Shown here piece after piece: positions 8,275 to 16,389 of a stretch of DNA of 64,000 nt; the stretch's first letter is position 1; the number at the start of each line of letters is the position of its first letter. The DNA lies in contig NZ_CP026362.1 in NCBI RefSeq assembly GCF_004116955.1, positions 2,614,501 to 2,678,500 on the forward strand, written 5' to 3'. The position numbers and the translations under genes are program-made. Under the pieces are notes generated by a model, which was not told where the DNA came from, did no database searches, and saw only the letters and a list, made by a program, of their open reading frames with translations. The DNA is from Bacillus vallismortis. GTDB taxonomy: Bacteria; Bacillota; Bacilli; Bacillales; Bacillaceae.

Positions 8275-9678
8275 CTATTCATTAGACGATTTCAATACAA
8301 GCTTCGCCACCGCTTCCACATGCGCCGTCTGCGGAAACATATCCACAGGCTGAATATAGTCCACACGATAGTCCTTCGAGAGCGCCTGCAAATCTTTCGC
8401 AAGCGTGGATGGATTGCAGGAAACGTAGACAAAGCGTTTCGGTTTGACTTTTTTGATCGTGTCCAAGAATGTGCTGTCACAGCCTGTTCTCGGCGGGTCA
8501 ACGATGACAACGTCCGGACGGAAGCCTTCTTTCGTCCATTTCGGGAGCCAGTGCTCGGCTGTTCCTGTTACGTATGTGGCATTGGCCATGCCGTGTTTTT
8601 TGGCGTTTTTCTTGGCATCGTCAATGGATTCCTTGATGACGTCCATGCCGCGGACTTCCTTCGCTCCGTCCGCCAGCCACATGCCGATGGTGCCGACGCC
8701 GCAATACGCGTCAACGACTTTTTCTTTTCCCGTTAGCTGCGCCGCTTTTTTCACTTCGTCATACAGCTTGACGGTTTGCTCCGGATTGAGCTGGAAGAAG
8801 GCGCGGGCGCTCAGTTCAAATGATACGTCGCCGAGCACCTCTTGGATCACTGTATGTCCGGCGAGCGGTTTTGTTTTCTCACCGAAAATAACAGAGGTTT
8901 TCGCTCCGTTTACATTCTGGATAATGGATTTGACCTCAGGCAGGCGCTTTTGGATTGCTTTGACGATTTCTTCCTTGTGCGGAAGGGTTTCTTTTGCTGT
9001 CACAAGCACGACCTGCACCTCGCCTGTTTCAAAGCCGACTCGCGTCACAATGGTGCGAACATCGCCTTTTCGTTTCCGTTCATTATAAACAGACACATTG
9101 AAGTCCTCTAAAATCCGGCGGACGATGCCTGTTGTTTTGTTGGTTGCCGGATGCTGAACGATGCAATCTTTGATCGGCACGATGTCATGAGAATCAAGGC
9201 CGTATAAGCCGGCGATGATGCTCCCGCTTTGCGAGCGCCCGATCTGGAATTGGCTTTTGTTGCGGTAATTCCACGGGTTGTCCATTCCGATCGTTTCTTT
9301 GATGTCCATGCTTTCTACTTTAAACTTCGTATGGCGTTCCAGAGACTGAATGACGATATCACGTTTTTCACGAAGCTGCTGGCTGTATGCAAGGTGCTGA
9401 AGCTGACAGCCGCCGCATTGTTCATATACGGGACAAGGCGGTGCCACGCGGTGCTCCGATGCCTTGCGGATCTTCTTCACGCGGCCCTCCGAAAACTTCG
9501 GCTGAACCTTTGTGGCTTGCACGACAACCTCTTCGCCTGGAAGCGCGCCGGGCACGAAGACGACTTTTTTCTTAAAGTAGCCGACTCCTTCTCCGTTAAT
9601 GCCAAGACGCTTAATCGTCAGGGGAAAGGTTTGTCCGACTTTCAGTTCGACGGGCGCCTGTTTTTTTTGTTGGTTCAC
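8275..9678 (-). CDS. yfjO: YfjO, RNA m5U methyltransferase (RumA/TrmA-type)
   Basis: SAM-dependent uracil-5 methyltransferase acting on 23S rRNA or tRNA. It has an N-terminal TRAM domain (~residues 12-70), a 4Fe-4S cysteine cluster ([12 protein letters not shown] near 85-96), the SAM-binding [21 protein letters not shown], and the catalytic nucleophile in [16 protein letters not shown] start at 9678 is chosen: GGAGAG lies six bases upstream and the 467 residue product matches the B. subtilis length. The exact target base is not predictable from sequence. Divergent from the lipoprotein gene at 9867. Confidence 0.92.
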   Translation of the reverse strand: MNQQKKQAPVELKVGQTFPLTIKRLGINGEGVGYFKKKVVFVPGALPGEEVVVQATKVQPKFSEGRVKKIRKASEHRVAPPCPVYEQCGGCQLQHLAYSQQLREKRDIVIQSLERHTKFKVESMDIKETIGMDNPWNYRNKSQFQIGRSQSGSIIAGLYGLDSHDIVPIKDCIVQHPATNKTTGIVRRILEDFNVSVYNERKRKGDVRTIVTRVGFETGEVQVVLVTAKETLPHKEEIVKAIQKRLPEVKSIIQNVNGAKTSVIFGEKTKPLAGHTVIQEVLGDVSFELSARAFFQLNPEQTVKLYDEVKKAAQLTGKEKVVDAYCGVGTIGMWLADGAKEVRGMDVIKESIDDAKKNAKKHGMANATYVTGTAEHWLPKWTKEGFRPDVVIVDPPRTGCDSTFLDTIKKVKPKRFVYVSCNPSTLAKDLQALSKDYRVDYIQPVDMFPQTAHVEAVAKLVLKSSNE

Positions 9679-9866
9679 GTTGTTCTCTCCGTTTCTATAT
9701 AGAGCTTTCTGCAAATGTCAGAAAGTGAAATGTTTTATTCACATCTTTCTAGTATAACATGCTTGCCTAGTTTCCTTCATATTTTTCAAAAACATTTCCA
9801 TTTTTACTCAATCATTTAGCAGAACAGCCGATACAAGTTATGACTATTACATAAAAGAGGGATAAA

Positions 9867-10367
9867 ATGAAGAAATTTCTAACCGCTGCCTGCGCATTAG
9901 GGTTACTATTCAGCGCAGCAGGATGCGGAAACGACAGCACCGCAACTTCTGCAAAAACAGAAAAAAAGGCAGAAGATGAGAGCAAAAATCTGGATCTGCT
10001 AAAAAAAGACTTTAACAGTATTACCAAAGAAGAGTGGGATAAAATCTATATTTCCAAAAAGGATTTAAACGGTGCATTTGAAAAAATGACAGAAGCCAAT
10101 TCCGATGGAGAAAAAGTGGTTAAAAAAGTGGAAATAAAAAACAATACGGTTGTTGTCACCTTCAACAACTCAGACGGAAAATCGATGGAAAACGGTCTCT
10201 TGGCCATAGTCTTTGACCAGTTTCTTCGCACATTGTATAAGCATTCGTCTTATTATGACAGCAGCGAACCGACCATTCGATTTGTTGATTTGGACAACCA
10301 GCTGGTTCAGGAAAGCGATCAGCCGTTGGATACCGATAATGAAACAGATGATTCAAGCCAAAAATAA
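9867..10367 (+). CDS. Small secreted lipoprotein of unknown function
   Basis: 166 residues with a lipoprotein signal peptide: MKKF, hydrophobic core, then SAAGC with the lipidated cysteine near residue 20. A charged Lys/Glu/Asp-rich body follows, with an acidic tail (DTDNETDDSSQK). No enzyme motif. Good ribosome site AAGAGGG. I do not recall a counterpart between yfjO and yfjP in B. subtilis 168, so it may be a lineage-specific gene. It ends 60 bp before the repeat element at 10430. Confidence 0.8.
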   Translation: MKKFLTAACALGLLFSAAGCGNDSTATSAKTEKKAEDESKNLDLLKKDFNSITKEEWDKIYISKKDLNGAFEKMTEANSDGEKVVKKVEIKNNTVVVTFNNSDGKSMENGLLAIVFDQFLRTLYKHSSYYDSSEPTIRFVDLDNQLVQESDQPLDTDNETDDSSQK

Positions 10368-10429
10368 CGTTTTCACCTGAAATACCGATTCAGACCAAAG
10401 CATGACAGTGAAGCTTGATTAATCTCAGG

Positions 10430-10651
10430 AGGCTGCCGAAAAGGCAGCCTCAGATTGTTGACAAAGACATAAAACGGTTTTTGTTTTATGTCTTTGTCAT
10501 CTATCAGCGTGATTGAAAACCCTTGAAGTCTAGGAAGGAGGAGCATCGGAGCACAGCGAATATAGGAATTCGTGAGCACCGACGCGCAGGACTGACAACG
10601 AATGCGAGGGTTTGTCGACACGCTGAGGCTGCCGAAAAGGCAGCCTTTTTT
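10430..10651. repeat. ~200 bp intergenic repeat element of the B. subtilis group
   Basis: Bounded by two identical 21 bp hairpins with stem AGGCTGCC/GGCAGCCT and loop GAAAA (10430-10450 and 10626-10646; the second is followed by TTTTTT). Inside is a perfect 16 bp stem, GACAAAGACATAAAAC (10460-10475) with its complement at 10483-10498, then a segment ending in GGGTTTGTCGACA. I recognise the internal segment (GGAGCACAGCGAATATAGGAAT and neighbours) as the kind of ~190 bp element reported in about ten intergenic copies in B. subtilis. No coding potential. It also separates the lipoprotein gene from convergent yfjP. Confidence 0.75.
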
Positions 10652-11514
10652 CATTCGATACTCCTCCACAAATACAAAGACGCATAGCTTAAATAAGGCT
10701 CCCACTCCTTGCTCATCGCCAGCATGACATCCTTTGCCGGCTTATCGTCCAGATGGAAATGGCGTTTGATCGCATTTTGGAGTCCGATATCGGCTAGCGG
10801 GAACAAATTAGGGCGCCCAAGTCCGAACATGAGGACGTTTTGCACGGTCCATGGGCCGATGCCTCTGATTTTGACCAATTTCTTCATGATATCTTCATCC
10901 GTCATGTCCGGAAGCTTCGACAAGTCGAGTGTGCCTTCTGCGATCATCCTTGACGTGTCAATGGCGTATTCCGCTTTTCTCATGCTGAATTGCAGATCGC
11001 GCAGATCCTGATAATCGAGATCCGCTATCGTTTCCGGCTTTGGATAGCACCACACGCCGTCCTTCTGCTCGCCAAACGCATGGACAAACCGTTCTGTTAA
11101 CGTATAAGCGAAGGAAAGATTGAGCTGCTGGTGGATGATGCATTTCATGATGCAGTTGTACACGCTATAGTCCAATATAAGCGGCGTACCCGCATGCTCT
11201 TCAAAAATGGCGGACAAACTCGTTTTCGAAAAATGATCGAGAACGTGCTGTAAATCATGTTCCCATTGAAAAATCCGCTTGATTTCCTTCATCATCTCTT
11301 CCTGGTCTGTTTCTCCGCTGACAAGAAACTCAGGGGCATCCGCTTGGCCTAATGCCTGTACCTTCACAATGCAGACGTCACCCGCTTGGTTTCTGATCGG
11401 CACGCGGATCTCCCGCGCTTCTTTATCCGCCGCATTGAGAGGATCTAAAGAGAGCCTGTCCAGCACGCGGTCAAAATGGTACGGAGGCGTGACAAATACG
11501 TTTTCCTTCCACAT
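10651..11514 (-). CDS. yfjP: YfjP, DNA-3-methyladenine glycosylase (AlkA-like)
   Basis: Base-excision repair glycosylase of the HhH-GPD family. The helix-hairpin-helix and Gly/Pro-Asp motif is visible as KIRGIGPWTVQNVLMFGLGRP followed by PLADIGLQNA, where the aspartate is the catalytic residue. An AlkA-like N-terminal domain precedes it, giving 287 residues. The ATG at 11514 follows AAAGGGTGG at 5 bases. It removes alkylated purines from DNA; independent of the Ada-controlled alkA. Confidence 0.9.
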   Translation of the reverse strand: MWKENVFVTPPYHFDRVLDRLSLDPLNAADKEAREIRVPIRNQAGDVCIVKVQALGQADAPEFLVSGETDQEEMMKEIKRIFQWEHDLQHVLDHFSKTSLSAIFEEHAGTPLILDYSVYNCIMKCIIHQQLNLSFAYTLTERFVHAFGEQKDGVWCYPKPETIADLDYQDLRDLQFSMRKAEYAIDTSRMIAEGTLDLSKLPDMTDEDIMKKLVKIRGIGPWTVQNVLMFGLGRPNLFPLADIGLQNAIKRHFHLDDKPAKDVMLAMSKEWEPYLSYASLYLWRSIE

Positions 11515-11624
11515 GCAATCCACCCTTTTTCCGTTTTTGTCCAGTATAACATCCGCTAGGCGGAGAATACCGTATACTTTTCTGATATAGGCCGCATGAT
11601 ATAATGGCAGGTGGAGGGTTGTTT

Positions 11625-12584
11625 ATGATCAACATTACCGCAATGACAACAGAGCATCAGCTGCTGAAAAATATACCGATCGAACGAGTGGAACAGCCTG
11701 ATATTGCGTGGTACTGGGTTGATTTATACGGCCCGGAGGATACGGAAACGGCAATATTGAGAGATTTTTTTCATTTTCATCCGCTTGCCATTGAGGATTG
11801 CTTCCAGCATATGCAGCGCCCCAAGCTTGACCATTATGACGGCTATCGCTTTTACGTGATTCATGCGCTGAATAAGGATACGCTGGAGACGGAGGAAGTG
11901 GATATCTTTCAAGGCGAAAGATTTGTCGTCACCTTTCATTTACACGAAACGCCCGGTATCGCCAAAGTCCGGGAGCGTTTGTATGCTTCACCGGACATAT
12001 TAAAAAAAGGGCCTGGGCATATCACTTATATGATCATGGATCAGCTTGTCGATGAATATTTTCCTCTCGTGTACAAAATTGAAGACAGGCTGAACGAGAT
12101 TGAAGAAAGCCGTTCTCAGAAAACATATGGAACGCTGATGAACGAGGTGTTTGATCTTAGGACAGATCTTTTGCATCTGAGACGGACGGTTATTCCGATG
12201 CGTGATTTGCTCTATCGGATTTTAACCCTTGATCATGTGAAAGAGCATCAGGAAACGAAAGCCTATTTCAGCGACATATATGATCATTTATTAAAATTAT
12301 CTGAGATTGTGGAATCCAACCGTGACATGACGTCCGACTTAAGAGACAGCTATGTGACACTGAATTCAAACCGGATGAATGCGATTATGATGACACTGAC
12401 GATCGTATCGACCATTTTTATCCCGCTTACCTTTATTGCCGGTGTGTACGGGATGAACTTCGACTACATGCCAGAGCTGCATTGGGATTACGGATATTTC
12501 GCCGTGCTCGGCCTGATGGCTGCGCTTGTGATCGGGATGCTGATATGGTTTGTACATAAAGGATGGTTCAACATATTTAAATGA
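11625..12584 (+). CDS. yfjQ: YfjQ, CorA-type divalent cation transporter
   Basis: 319 residue member of the CorA magnesium/cobalt channel family. A long soluble N-terminal domain (~1-255) with the PLAIEDC segment precedes two C-terminal membrane helices; the YGMNF selectivity motif stands at the end of the first one (about residues 273-277). The tail is basic, as usual. ATG chosen at 11625 because GGAGGG precedes it by 6-7 bases. Monocistronic. Probably Mg2+ or another divalent metal. Confidence 0.92.
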   Translation: MINITAMTTEHQLLKNIPIERVEQPDIAWYWVDLYGPEDTETAILRDFFHFHPLAIEDCFQHMQRPKLDHYDGYRFYVIHALNKDTLETEEVDIFQGERFVVTFHLHETPGIAKVRERLYASPDILKKGPGHITYMIMDQLVDEYFPLVYKIEDRLNEIEESRSQKTYGTLMNEVFDLRTDLLHLRRTVIPMRDLLYRILTLDHVKEHQETKAYFSDIYDHLLKLSEIVESNRDMTSDLRDSYVTLNSNRMNAIMMTLTIVSTIFIPLTFIAGVYGMNFDYMPELHWDYGYFAVLGLMAALVIGMLIWFVHKGWFNIFK

Positions 12585-12685
12585 GGGCAGCGTAAAGCTG
12601 TTCTTTTTTATATTGGCAAGCCGCTTTTCATGCATATGATGTTCAATTTGTTTATAATGGAAAAAATGTTCAGGGAGTGATCAGA

Positions 12686-13546
12686 TTGAAAATCGCTGTT
12701 ATCGGACTCGGCAATATGGGACAGCCCATTGCCCGAAACGTGCTTCAGGCAGGCTACGAATTAACTGTTTATAATCGGACGAAACAAAAAACGGAAGAGC
12801 TCGCATCAGAAGGCGCACAGGCAGCGGACACGCCGCGACAAGCGGCTGAGTCCGCTGATATTGTCATCACAATGCTTTCAGATGACGATTCTGTCAGCGC
12901 CGTGACATTCGGAGAAGACGGGCTGATTGCAGGATTAGCAAAGAACGGCATCCACATCTCAATGAGCACCATCAGTGTCGAGTTCTCTGAGAAGCTCGCC
13001 GCAGCCCATGCGGCAAAAGGACAATCCTTCCTCGCCGCTCCTGTGCTTGGAAGACCGGATGCGGCCGCTAAAGCCGCGCTCCGCATTATCTCAGCCGGAC
13101 CGGCGGAAGCGAAGCAAACTGCCAAGCCTCTGCTTGACACCTTGAGCCAGCAGGTGTTTGACGTAGGCGAAGAAAGCAAGACGGCAAACGCGGCCAAAAT
13201 CAGCGTCAATTTTTTGCTCGTGTCTATGCTGGAGGCGTTATCTGAATCATTCTTAATGATGGAAAAGTACGGCTTAGAACAAAAACAATTTTTAGAAATC
13301 GCCAGCGCGCTCTTTGGCTCTCCTGTCTATCAAAATTACGGAACCATCATGGCAGAGCAGACATTTGAGCCGGCCGGTTTCAAAATGTCATTAGGGCTGA
13401 AGGATACCAATCTGGCACTTGCCGCCGCTGAACAGGTTTCTGCACACCTCCCTCTCGCCGAGCTGGCCAAGAGCCATTTTGAAAGCGGGATTGAAAAAGG
13501 ATTTGGAGATCTGGATTGGGCCGCACTCATTAAATGTATCAAATAA
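12686..13546 (+). CDS. yfjR: YfjR, beta-hydroxyacid dehydrogenase family protein
   Basis: NAD(P)-dependent oxidoreductase of the 3-hydroxyisobutyrate / 6-phosphogluconate dehydrogenase superfamily. The Rossmann motif GLGNMGQPIA is at residues ~6-15, VYNRT follows strand 2, and the late K in ANAAKISVNF corresponds to the catalytic lysine. A TTG start at 12686 is preferred: GGGAG sits 8 bases upstream and the 286 residue length matches the B. subtilis protein; a GTG nine bases earlier overlaps the ribosome site. Substrate unknown, possibly a short-chain semialdehyde. Confidence 0.88.
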   Translation: MKIAVIGLGNMGQPIARNVLQAGYELTVYNRTKQKTEELASEGAQAADTPRQAAESADIVITMLSDDDSVSAVTFGEDGLIAGLAKNGIHISMSTISVEFSEKLAAAHAAKGQSFLAAPVLGRPDAAAKAALRIISAGPAEAKQTAKPLLDTLSQQVFDVGEESKTANAAKISVNFLLVSMLEALSESFLMMEKYGLEQKQFLEIASALFGSPVYQNYGTIMAEQTFEPAGFKMSLGLKDTNLALAAAEQVSAHLPLAELAKSHFESGIEKGFGDLDWAALIKCIK

Positions 13547-13549
13547 GAA

Positions 13550-13578
13550 GAAAGCCTCTCCATTCTGGAGAGGCTTTC
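13550..13578. repeat. Left 29 bp direct repeat (target duplication) = yfjR terminator
   Basis: A palindromic hairpin with stem GAAAGCCTCTCC / GGAGAGGCTTTC. An identical 29 bp copy is at 15134-15162, on the other side of the insertion sequence. It was originally the shared terminator of convergent yfjR and pdaA. Confidence 0.92.
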
Positions 13579-15133
13579 AGGCTGTCGAGAAAATCTCGAC
13601 AGCCTTTATTTTTCCTTAAAATATCCATTCTTCTGTAATAAAATAAAAGAAAGACTAAAAAGGACGGTGTCTTTCTCATGTTCTACACAAGAAATTCTTC
13701 TCAAAACGCAGCCGAATTTGTTCTGCTTGACCAACTCGTCGAAGAGGATCATTTGCTTCGAAAAATTGATAAACACATAGACTTCTCTTTTATCATTGAA
13801 AAGGTTAAGCCTTACTACAGCGAAAACAAAGGCCGCCCCTCACTCGACCCGCTGATTTTATTCAAAATGATGTTTATCGGCTACCTCTACGGTATCCGTT
13901 CAGAAAGACAGCTTGAAAAAGAAATTTACTACAATATGGCGTACAGATGGTTTTTGGGCCTGAATATCAATGACCCAGTTCCGCACCACTCCACCATCAG
14001 CTGGAACAGACGCACACGCTTTAAAGATACAACGATTTTCCAAGACATTTTTGATGAGATCGTTCTTCAGGCCATCAATCATGACATGGTGGGTGGACGT
14101 GTCCTATTCACCGATTCAACTCATCTGAAAGCCAATGCCAACAAGCACAAATACACAAGAAAAACGATTGAACAGGATACACAAAACTATATCAAAGATT
14201 TAAATGAAGCCATTCAAGAAGATCGGGAGGAGCACGAAAAAAAGCCATTACCGGCCAAAGAGGAGGTGAAAGCTGAAAAAGAGATCCGCCACAGTACCAC
14301 TGATCCGGAAAGTGGATATATGTATCGTGAAAACAAACCGGAGGGTTTCTTTTACTTAGATCACCGAACAACGGATATGAAACATAACATTATCACCGAC
14401 GCCTATGTTACGCCTGGAAATGTCCATGATTCTGTGCCTTATCTTGACCGATTAGATCACCAAATTGCACGATTTCATTTTGAAGTAGAAGCCGTCGCTC
14501 TTGATTCTGGTTATTTAACGACTCCGATCTGTAAAGGGTTAGCCGACCGCCATATTTTTGGCGTTATTGCCCATAGACGATATCACCCTACTAGAGGCTT
14601 GTTTCCAAAATGGAAGTTTCATTATGACAGTGAACAAGACAGTTACATTTGCCCGAACCAGCAGGTACTTACATACTCAACAACTGACCGAAAAGGCTAC
14701 AGGTCATATAAATCAAATCCTGAAACCTGTTCCGCATGCCCATTGCTTGCGCAATGCACAAGATCAAAGAACCGCCAGAAGATCATCACCCGGCATGTAT
14801 GGGAGGACCATAAAGAAAAGGTCAGACAAAATCGTTTATCTGTTTCAGGAAAAACCCTCTATAAAAAAAGAAAAGAAAAAATAGAGCGAAGCTTTGCAGA
14901 TTCAAAACAGCTGCATGGGCTTCGCTATTGCAGGTTGAGGGGAAAACGGAATGTGAGTGAACAAGTTCTCCTCACAGCCGCATGCCAGAACATGAAGAAG
15001 ATTGCCACATACCTAGCCAAGCAGGGCTAGGTATGTGGGAGCTCTTTTTGAGTTTTTGAAATCCGCTGAATAACTAAGGAAACAGCAAAAAACAAAAAAG
15101 CTTGTAGAAAAAACGTCGTTTTCTCTACAAGCT
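13579..15133 (+). mobile_element. Complete IS1182-family insertion sequence, 1555 bp
   Basis: Bounded exactly by the two 29 bp direct repeats. Terminal inverted repeats begin AGGCTGTCGAGAAAA on the left and AGCTTGTAGAGAAAA on the right, 12 of 15 identical. Each end also folds on itself: AGGCTGTCGAGA/TCTCGACAGCCT at 13579-13605 and AGCTTGTAGA/TCTACAAGCT at 15099-15133. One intact transposase gene fills the element. Everything is undamaged, pointing to recent insertion. Confidence 0.93.
13678..15030 (+). CDS. IS1182-family DDE transposase
   Basis: 450 residues, intact. It has the family N-terminal domain (RPSLDPLILFKMMFIGYLYG, ~60-80, and HHSTISWNRR, ~102-111). The DDE catalytic core starts at LFTDSTHLKANANK (first D ~ residue 141) and continues with ALDSGYLT (second D ~ residue 276). 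A zinc-ribbon-like cysteine set (C..C..C, CSACPLLAQC) precedes the last acidic segment near EKIERSFADSK. Ribosome site AAAGGACGG. Catalyses excision/insertion of the 1555 bp element. Confidence 0.95.
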   Translation: MFYTRNSSQNAAEFVLLDQLVEEDHLLRKIDKHIDFSFIIEKVKPYYSENKGRPSLDPLILFKMMFIGYLYGIRSERQLEKEIYYNMAYRWFLGLNINDPVPHHSTISWNRRTRFKDTTIFQDIFDEIVLQAINHDMVGGRVLFTDSTHLKANANKHKYTRKTIEQDTQNYIKDLNEAIQEDREEHEKKPLPAKEEVKAEKEIRHSTTDPESGYMYRENKPEGFFYLDHRTTDMKHNIITDAYVTPGNVHDSVPYLDRLDHQIARFHFEVEAVALDSGYLTTPICKGLADRHIFGVIAHRRYHPTRGLFPKWKFHYDSEQDSYICPNQQVLTYSTTDRKGYRSYKSNPETCSACPLLAQCTRSKNRQKIITRHVWEDHKEKVRQNRLSVSGKTLYKKRKEKIERSFADSKQLHGLRYCRLRGKRNVSEQVLLTAACQNMKKIATYLAKQG

Positions 15134-15162
15134 GAAAGCCTCTCCATTCTGGAGAGGCTTTC
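15134..15162. repeat. Right 29 bp direct repeat (target duplication) = pdaA terminator
   Basis: Identical to 13550-13578. Because the duplicated target was a symmetrical terminator, each of the convergent host genes yfjR and pdaA keeps a complete terminator after the insertion. Confidence 0.92.
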
Positions 15163-15165
15163 TGG

Positions 15166-15957
15166 TTACAAGGACGGCAGGTTCATTTCTTTCTCAAACA
15201 TCAAATCATCAATGCTTTTAAATGTGTAGCCTTGTTTTTTCAGGTCTGTGATCGCATCATCCAATGCTTCGGCATTGTCCTTCGATACGGTGTGAAGCAG
15301 GTAAATCGCTCCTGGGTGCGCCTGCTTGATCATATGATCGTAAGCGTATTTACTCCCCTTTTGGCTATTGATTTTCCAATCAACAAAAGCGACCGACCAG
15401 AAAACGGTTTGATATCCGAGGCGGTTCGTTTCTTTCAGCACGTATTCACTGAACACGCCGCGCGGCGGACGCAGATACAGGTTGTCCTGCCTTCCCGTAA
15501 TTTTATAGACCTCTTCATTGACTGAATCGAGTTCGTCCTGAATCTGGTCCGCTGTTTTTTTCGTCAGATCCGGATGGTGAAACGAATGGTTGCCGATAAT
15601 ATGCCCTTCATCAGACATGCGCTTAATCAACTCAGGCTGATCCTTTACGAAATGCCCGGTGACAAAAAAGGTTCCTGTTACGCGGTGTTTTTTTAAGACA
15701 TCAAGCACTTTTGGCGTATAGCCATTTTCGTAGCCGTTATCAAACGTTAAGTAAATCGTTTTTTCCTTTGTATTGCCTAAATAAAACGCGCCATATTTTT
15801 CAATTAAACGGTTTAGCTGCTTCCCGGCATCAGGCGGCTGATGATTGACACTTCGTTTAAAGCCCCAGTTAATCGGGTCATTTGGCACCGCTGTCGCCTG
15901 TACTGCGCCCCCGGCAAGCAAGACGGCGGCGCAGCATATTGAACACATCCACTTCAT
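15166..15957 (-). CDS. pdaA: PdaA, polysaccharide deacetylase for spore cortex muramic lactam
   Basis: Secreted CE4 deacetylase that removes the N-acetyl group of muramic acid, allowing muramic-delta-lactam formation in spore cortex; needed for germination in B. subtilis. Signal peptide at ~1-23 (ending ATA). Catalytic motifs: TFDNGYENG with metal-binding Asp73, GNHSFHHP with His124 and His128, and LRPPRG near 163-168. The 263 residue length matches PdaA. ATG preceded by AAGGAG. Known to be made in the forespore under sigma-G; I could not settle on a clean promoter. The IS sits just beyond its 3' end. Confidence 0.95.
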   Translation of the reverse strand: MKWMCSICCAAVLLAGGAVQATAVPNDPINWGFKRSVNHQPPDAGKQLNRLIEKYGAFYLGNTKEKTIYLTFDNGYENGYTPKVLDVLKKHRVTGTFFVTGHFVKDQPELIKRMSDEGHIIGNHSFHHPDLTKKTADQIQDELDSVNEEVYKITGRQDNLYLRPPRGVFSEYVLKETNRLGYQTVFWSVAFVDWKINSQKGSKYAYDHMIKQAHPGAIYLLHTVSKDNAEALDDAITDLKKQGYTFKSIDDLMFEKEMNLPSL

Positions 15958-16037
15958 GGCCAGCGCTCCTTCTGCATTTTTTTATATTTTACAGAAAGGC
16001 GCTTCGTTTTATACTGACGCTTTATGTCAAAATAAAA

Positions 16038-16058
16038 AACCGCGGCGTGCGCGCGGTT
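16038..16058 (-). terminator. Terminator of yfjT
   Basis: Stem ACCGCG / CGCGGT with extra GC pairing, followed on the minus strand by TTTTTTATTTT. It lies directly after the yfjT stop. Confidence 0.8.
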
Positions 16059-16244
16059 CTATTCCCAGTCTTTTTTAAAGCGTTCGTATTTGGCTTCCAG
16101 GTCATCAAGCATGCTGATGAGCCTATCTATATCTTCAACTTCGGTTGCTTCAGGGTCTAATGAATCAATGACATTCATAAACATGTCGAGTCTGTTCTTT
16201 AAATAATCAAGCTGCTGATCCTTATTGTTTACGGCGTTTCCCAT
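16059..16244 (-). CDS. yfjT: YfjT, small acidic protein
   Basis: 61 residues, acidic, with an alternating hydrophobic pattern (LDYLKNRLDMFMNVIDSL, then DIDRLISMLDDLEAKYERF) that predicts two amphipathic helices, possibly a coiled-coil hairpin. No signal or membrane segment. It matches the small SE1561-like family of Firmicutes, whose function is unknown. Ribosome site GGAGG upstream; own terminator at 16038-16058. Confidence 0.8.
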   Translation of the reverse strand: MGNAVNNKDQQLDYLKNRLDMFMNVIDSLDPEATEVEDIDRLISMLDDLEAKYERFKKDWE

Positions 16245-16389
16245 TCTGTTCCTCCATTCATTTTTTATTATGGTAGCTCATTTTTTCCCGTTTTTCAATC
16301 ACTCCGCTACTTGCGCACTTATCAAATCAGGTCTAAAATTAACTGTTGGCAGCATTAGTATGCCCCATTTATAAAGGAGTTAGATAGTC

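Noticed and set aside
8444-9088. 214-codon plus-strand ORF
   Set aside because: Antisense shadow of yfjO; low-complexity Ser/Thr/Phe composition typical of reverse-strand reading.
15958-16037. Sigma-G promoter of pdaA
   Set aside because: Expected from biology, but no -35/-10 pair at proper spacing was convincing.
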